A DNA stretch of 64,000 bases, from positions 81,895,843 through 81,959,842 of the forward strand of contig CM067367.1 in assembly GCA_034401795.1 (NCBI GenBank). Reading direction: 5' to 3'. The first letter of the stretch is position 1. The number at the start of each line of letters is the position of its first letter. This document shows, piece after piece, positions 61,334 to 64,000 of the stretch. Source of the DNA: Chaetoderma sp. LZ-2023a. Taxonomy: Eukaryota > Mollusca > Caudofoveata > Chaetodermatida > Chaetodermatidae. The position numbers were made by a program, and so were the translations under genes. The notes under the pieces were generated by a model. That model was not told where the DNA came from. It searched no databases and saw only the letters and a program-made list of their open reading frames with translations.

Positions 61334-62240
61334 ACCGACAATTATGCGGTGGCTCATCATCTTGATCAGTGAATTAGTCTTTAAACTATTATCTAATTGT
61401 TTATCTTTTGATGCTTAGTCCCCATGAAGTTGATTTCACTATGCATAGAATATGACCCTGAATAACCCGCCACGCCCAAAGTCCAGCCTACACTATGCAT
61501 ATTACGATACTTATCCGTAGATGTGATATCATCTAGCAAAATCCTGCTAGATGTATGGATAGGATCGTTCTTCCAGTCATTCCCTTATGGGGGAGGCATG
61601 TTGTTACTTCCCCGTTAAACCGTTATGCTATCACTGCTGTGACCGCCTTGAGATCCGAGAAGCCTTCTGTTTTCCAGATAGCTTTAAACGAGTGCCTATG
61701 TAGTATAGTGTCTAGATCTGTTGTTATCCATAACTCCACATACGCAGTTGGCTGCTATACCAATGTATCTGAGTTGCAGTACTATCGGAATACTAATTTG
61801 GCGTGGAGTTAGTATCCATATTTCACCAAGTGTCCTTGTGTATGTCACTTAGGTGGTGGTACCATTGAGACACTAGGCAGGATACAGCTGGCAATACCAG
61901 TTTGGATAGTATGTGGTTAGAGAGCATGTATATGTGCTTACCATTAAGCTATTTGTCACTGGCATGCAGTAAGATTTGACGCATGACAGATGAATGCACA
62001 TCCTGAAGCAGTTGCTTGATGCCAACTGTATTCGTGTACAATAAATATGTTCATAAGGTAGTTGCTATGGCCCAGAAGTCTGTGTGTGCTCTTTGGTATT
62101 TGATGCGCCCTCCCCATGCCCATGCTGGTCTATGATTACACGTGTGTCAAAGAGCTCTGCCCATGGCAAAGAAGTCACGCGCACTGAGGAATTCTGCCAG
62201 TAATCTCTATTTCTGCGGAATTTTCCCCTGGCATCGGAGC
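61334..62240. other. no recognised feature
   Basis: A small hairpin ATCTAGCAAAATCCTGCTAG lies at about 61531-61550. No supported gene. Confidence 0.4.
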
Positions 62241-62242
62241 GA

Positions 62243-62470
<228 letters not shown>

Positions 62471-63800
62471 GTGGGTGTATCCCGAGTCCTCCATCCGTAT
62501 CCACTTTATCGACTACTCAGTTTGCAGTTAACCTCTCCACACATGTATATGTGTCATCTGGTTGGAATTCTGATGGCTGGCCTTGGCTAAGAATAGGATC
62601 AGTGACATATCTTCATTGCCATTTTCAGTAGTTGGGGCACACGCATTAACAAAGCGACATTTAATGAAAGGCTGCAACATGGCCAAGCCAATGAATACAT
62701 ATTTTAAAACGTACAGTGGTATCCAGGAGCCTCCGTCCTATTACATATCCAACACATATGTATGTGGCGCCACTCTATTGAATGATAACCAGTGTGTTGC
62801 TTGCGGTATTCACTTGAATACCTGCTAGGATGAGCCAATCGTATTTACAATCGGTTCCTACAATGTACGCCGTTCACTCAGGTGTTGTCAAACCACGCAC
62901 ATTCCACGATTCCATTGCAAACGACTGGGGGTGTTGAGATGACATAGGATGTCGAAAGCAGTTTCTTTGAAGAATATATTTAGACATTCTCTAAGTTGTA
63001 TTTTAATTCCGTTGTCAGCATGCAATCGTCGATGACGTTAATGTCTTAGCTGAGTTGGTAATTACAAGGTAGACCGTCGTGAAGATCCCACCTTTGATCG
63101 TTTCCATTGTAATGCCCTGTACACCGAGCAAGAACTTGAGTTGTGATTGTTTGCATAAAAGTGATAGAAGAAAAGGGACTGTGTGGCACGCTGCCTATCC
63201 GAAAGCTCATAACACCACCTGCCATTTTGAAAAAAGAAATAGTTGTATTTAGAATGCGTGCGTGCGTTCCTGCATTCGTGCCTGTCAGTTAGAATTAGCG
63301 TTTTCCCATTCGCGCCCTCCTGTGACATCTTGTTACAGTTCCTGCACATTGATAATAGATTTGACAATAGATTATATCTAGTATATATATAGTAACATAT
63401 GGGTGGATGGAATAAGAGCGCACATGCCTAACATCAAATTGATACGTTTACCTTTATACGTAGAATGGTAACAAAAATTGTATCTTAAGTAGATGATCTT
63501 AAATTGGCTCTTAAATTCCGATTAACGAACAGAGCTTTCGGCCCGATTTATAAGTTGAACTTCTCATGTTAAATGTACCTGAAAGTGACGGAGTCCTACT
63601 ATCGCGACAAAAGTTCGAAGTATAAATCAAATTTTCTGGCACCGCGCGACTGACAGTGCTTTTGAGCTTTCGAGCCGAGCTAGCTCTAGTTCGACTGAAG
63701 CACGATTTATATGTCGCACTTTTCATGTGCAGTGCCAGCACAGAACAGCCTATTGGTGGTCAAGTCTTGACATGTGAGTGGAGAATGGTCCGAAAATAAA
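62471..63800. other. no recognised feature
   Basis: No supported gene or repeat family. Short ORFs such as 62583-62828 and 63062-63367 lack recognisable motifs. Confidence 0.4.
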
Positions 63801-63906
63801 ATTCGTTCGTTCATTCGTGCGTTCATTCATTCATTTATTCATTCATTCATGCAGGCACACACGTGCATGCTCACGCACACACGCGCGTGCACACATACAC
63901 GCACAC
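63801..63906. repeat. (ATTC)n-like and ACGC/ACAC simple repeat
   Basis: ATTCATTCGTTC steps followed by mixed CACA/CGCA steps. An AAAATAAAATTCG just before it could be a retroposon tail, but nothing upstream is recognisable. Confidence 0.85.
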
Positions 63907-64000
63907 ACTTTATTCGTTTTCAATTTATTATTCGGACAGTGAAGATGCCTTGAACGAGCTGTCATTAATAGTCATGAGGAAAATATAACGCTTGTCATTT

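Overview
This is an AT-rich animal genome segment with no confidently recognisable host gene. Almost everything identifiable is transposable-element DNA and simple repeats. A Maverick/Polinton, a Tc1-like transposon, LINE remnants, an XPG-nuclease-encoding transposon and very dense palindromic MITEs suggest an invertebrate, perhaps a mollusc or other lophotrochozoan. That taxonomic guess rests on repeat content only.

Layout. At 0.1-3.5 kb there are simple repeats, a small mariner-type palindromic MITE and a 25-bp minisatellite. From 3.55 to 6.6 kb runs a partly tandem repeat (called E here), split by a complete Tc1-like transposon (3612-5272, intact 341-aa transposase) and by piggyBac-like MITEs. 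A truncated LINE RNase H end lies at 7.5-8.0 kb. At 12784-21034 there is a complete-ended but shortened Polinton with roughly 1-kb inverted repeats, a 6-bp target duplication (CACGCT), a decayed protein-primed DNA polymerase B gene and a repeat-containing leader ORF. At 29.75-32.0 kb sits a decayed relative of the transposon found later at 49980-54651. A minus-strand LINE reverse transcriptase pseudogene lies at 45.0-46.6 kb. At 49980-54651 there is a 4.67-kb DNA transposon with terminal inverted repeats and a 3-bp TTA duplication. It encodes a long protein with a FEN1/XPG-type nuclease signature and a CXC cysteine cluster, and it is inserted inside a MITE. The remainder is microsatellites, further MITEs and unassigned sequence.

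MITE families, labelled here for convenience. M1 is about 350-400 bp, with a left end like CAATGGACCTTTCC, the inverse at the other end, a central palindrome and several TGACGTCA sites; about 20 full or partial copies occur in both orientations. P is piggyBac-like: TTAA plus CCCTTT ends and a central inverted repeat, about 13 copies. K is T2/Kolobok-like: TTAAAGGRR ends, 2 copies. D is a set of three roughly 90-bp palindromes starting GGCCGTGTTCTC. The same central palindrome (arm GTTGAATATTTTGAAACTAA) occurs in M1, K, E and a mariner-type MITE whose outer sequences are unrelated. This sharing and the XPG-nuclease transposon are the two most unusual signals in the window.

All homology statements come from motif recognition by eye. 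No database search, alignment or folding program was run. Boundaries marked approximate may be off by tens of bases.
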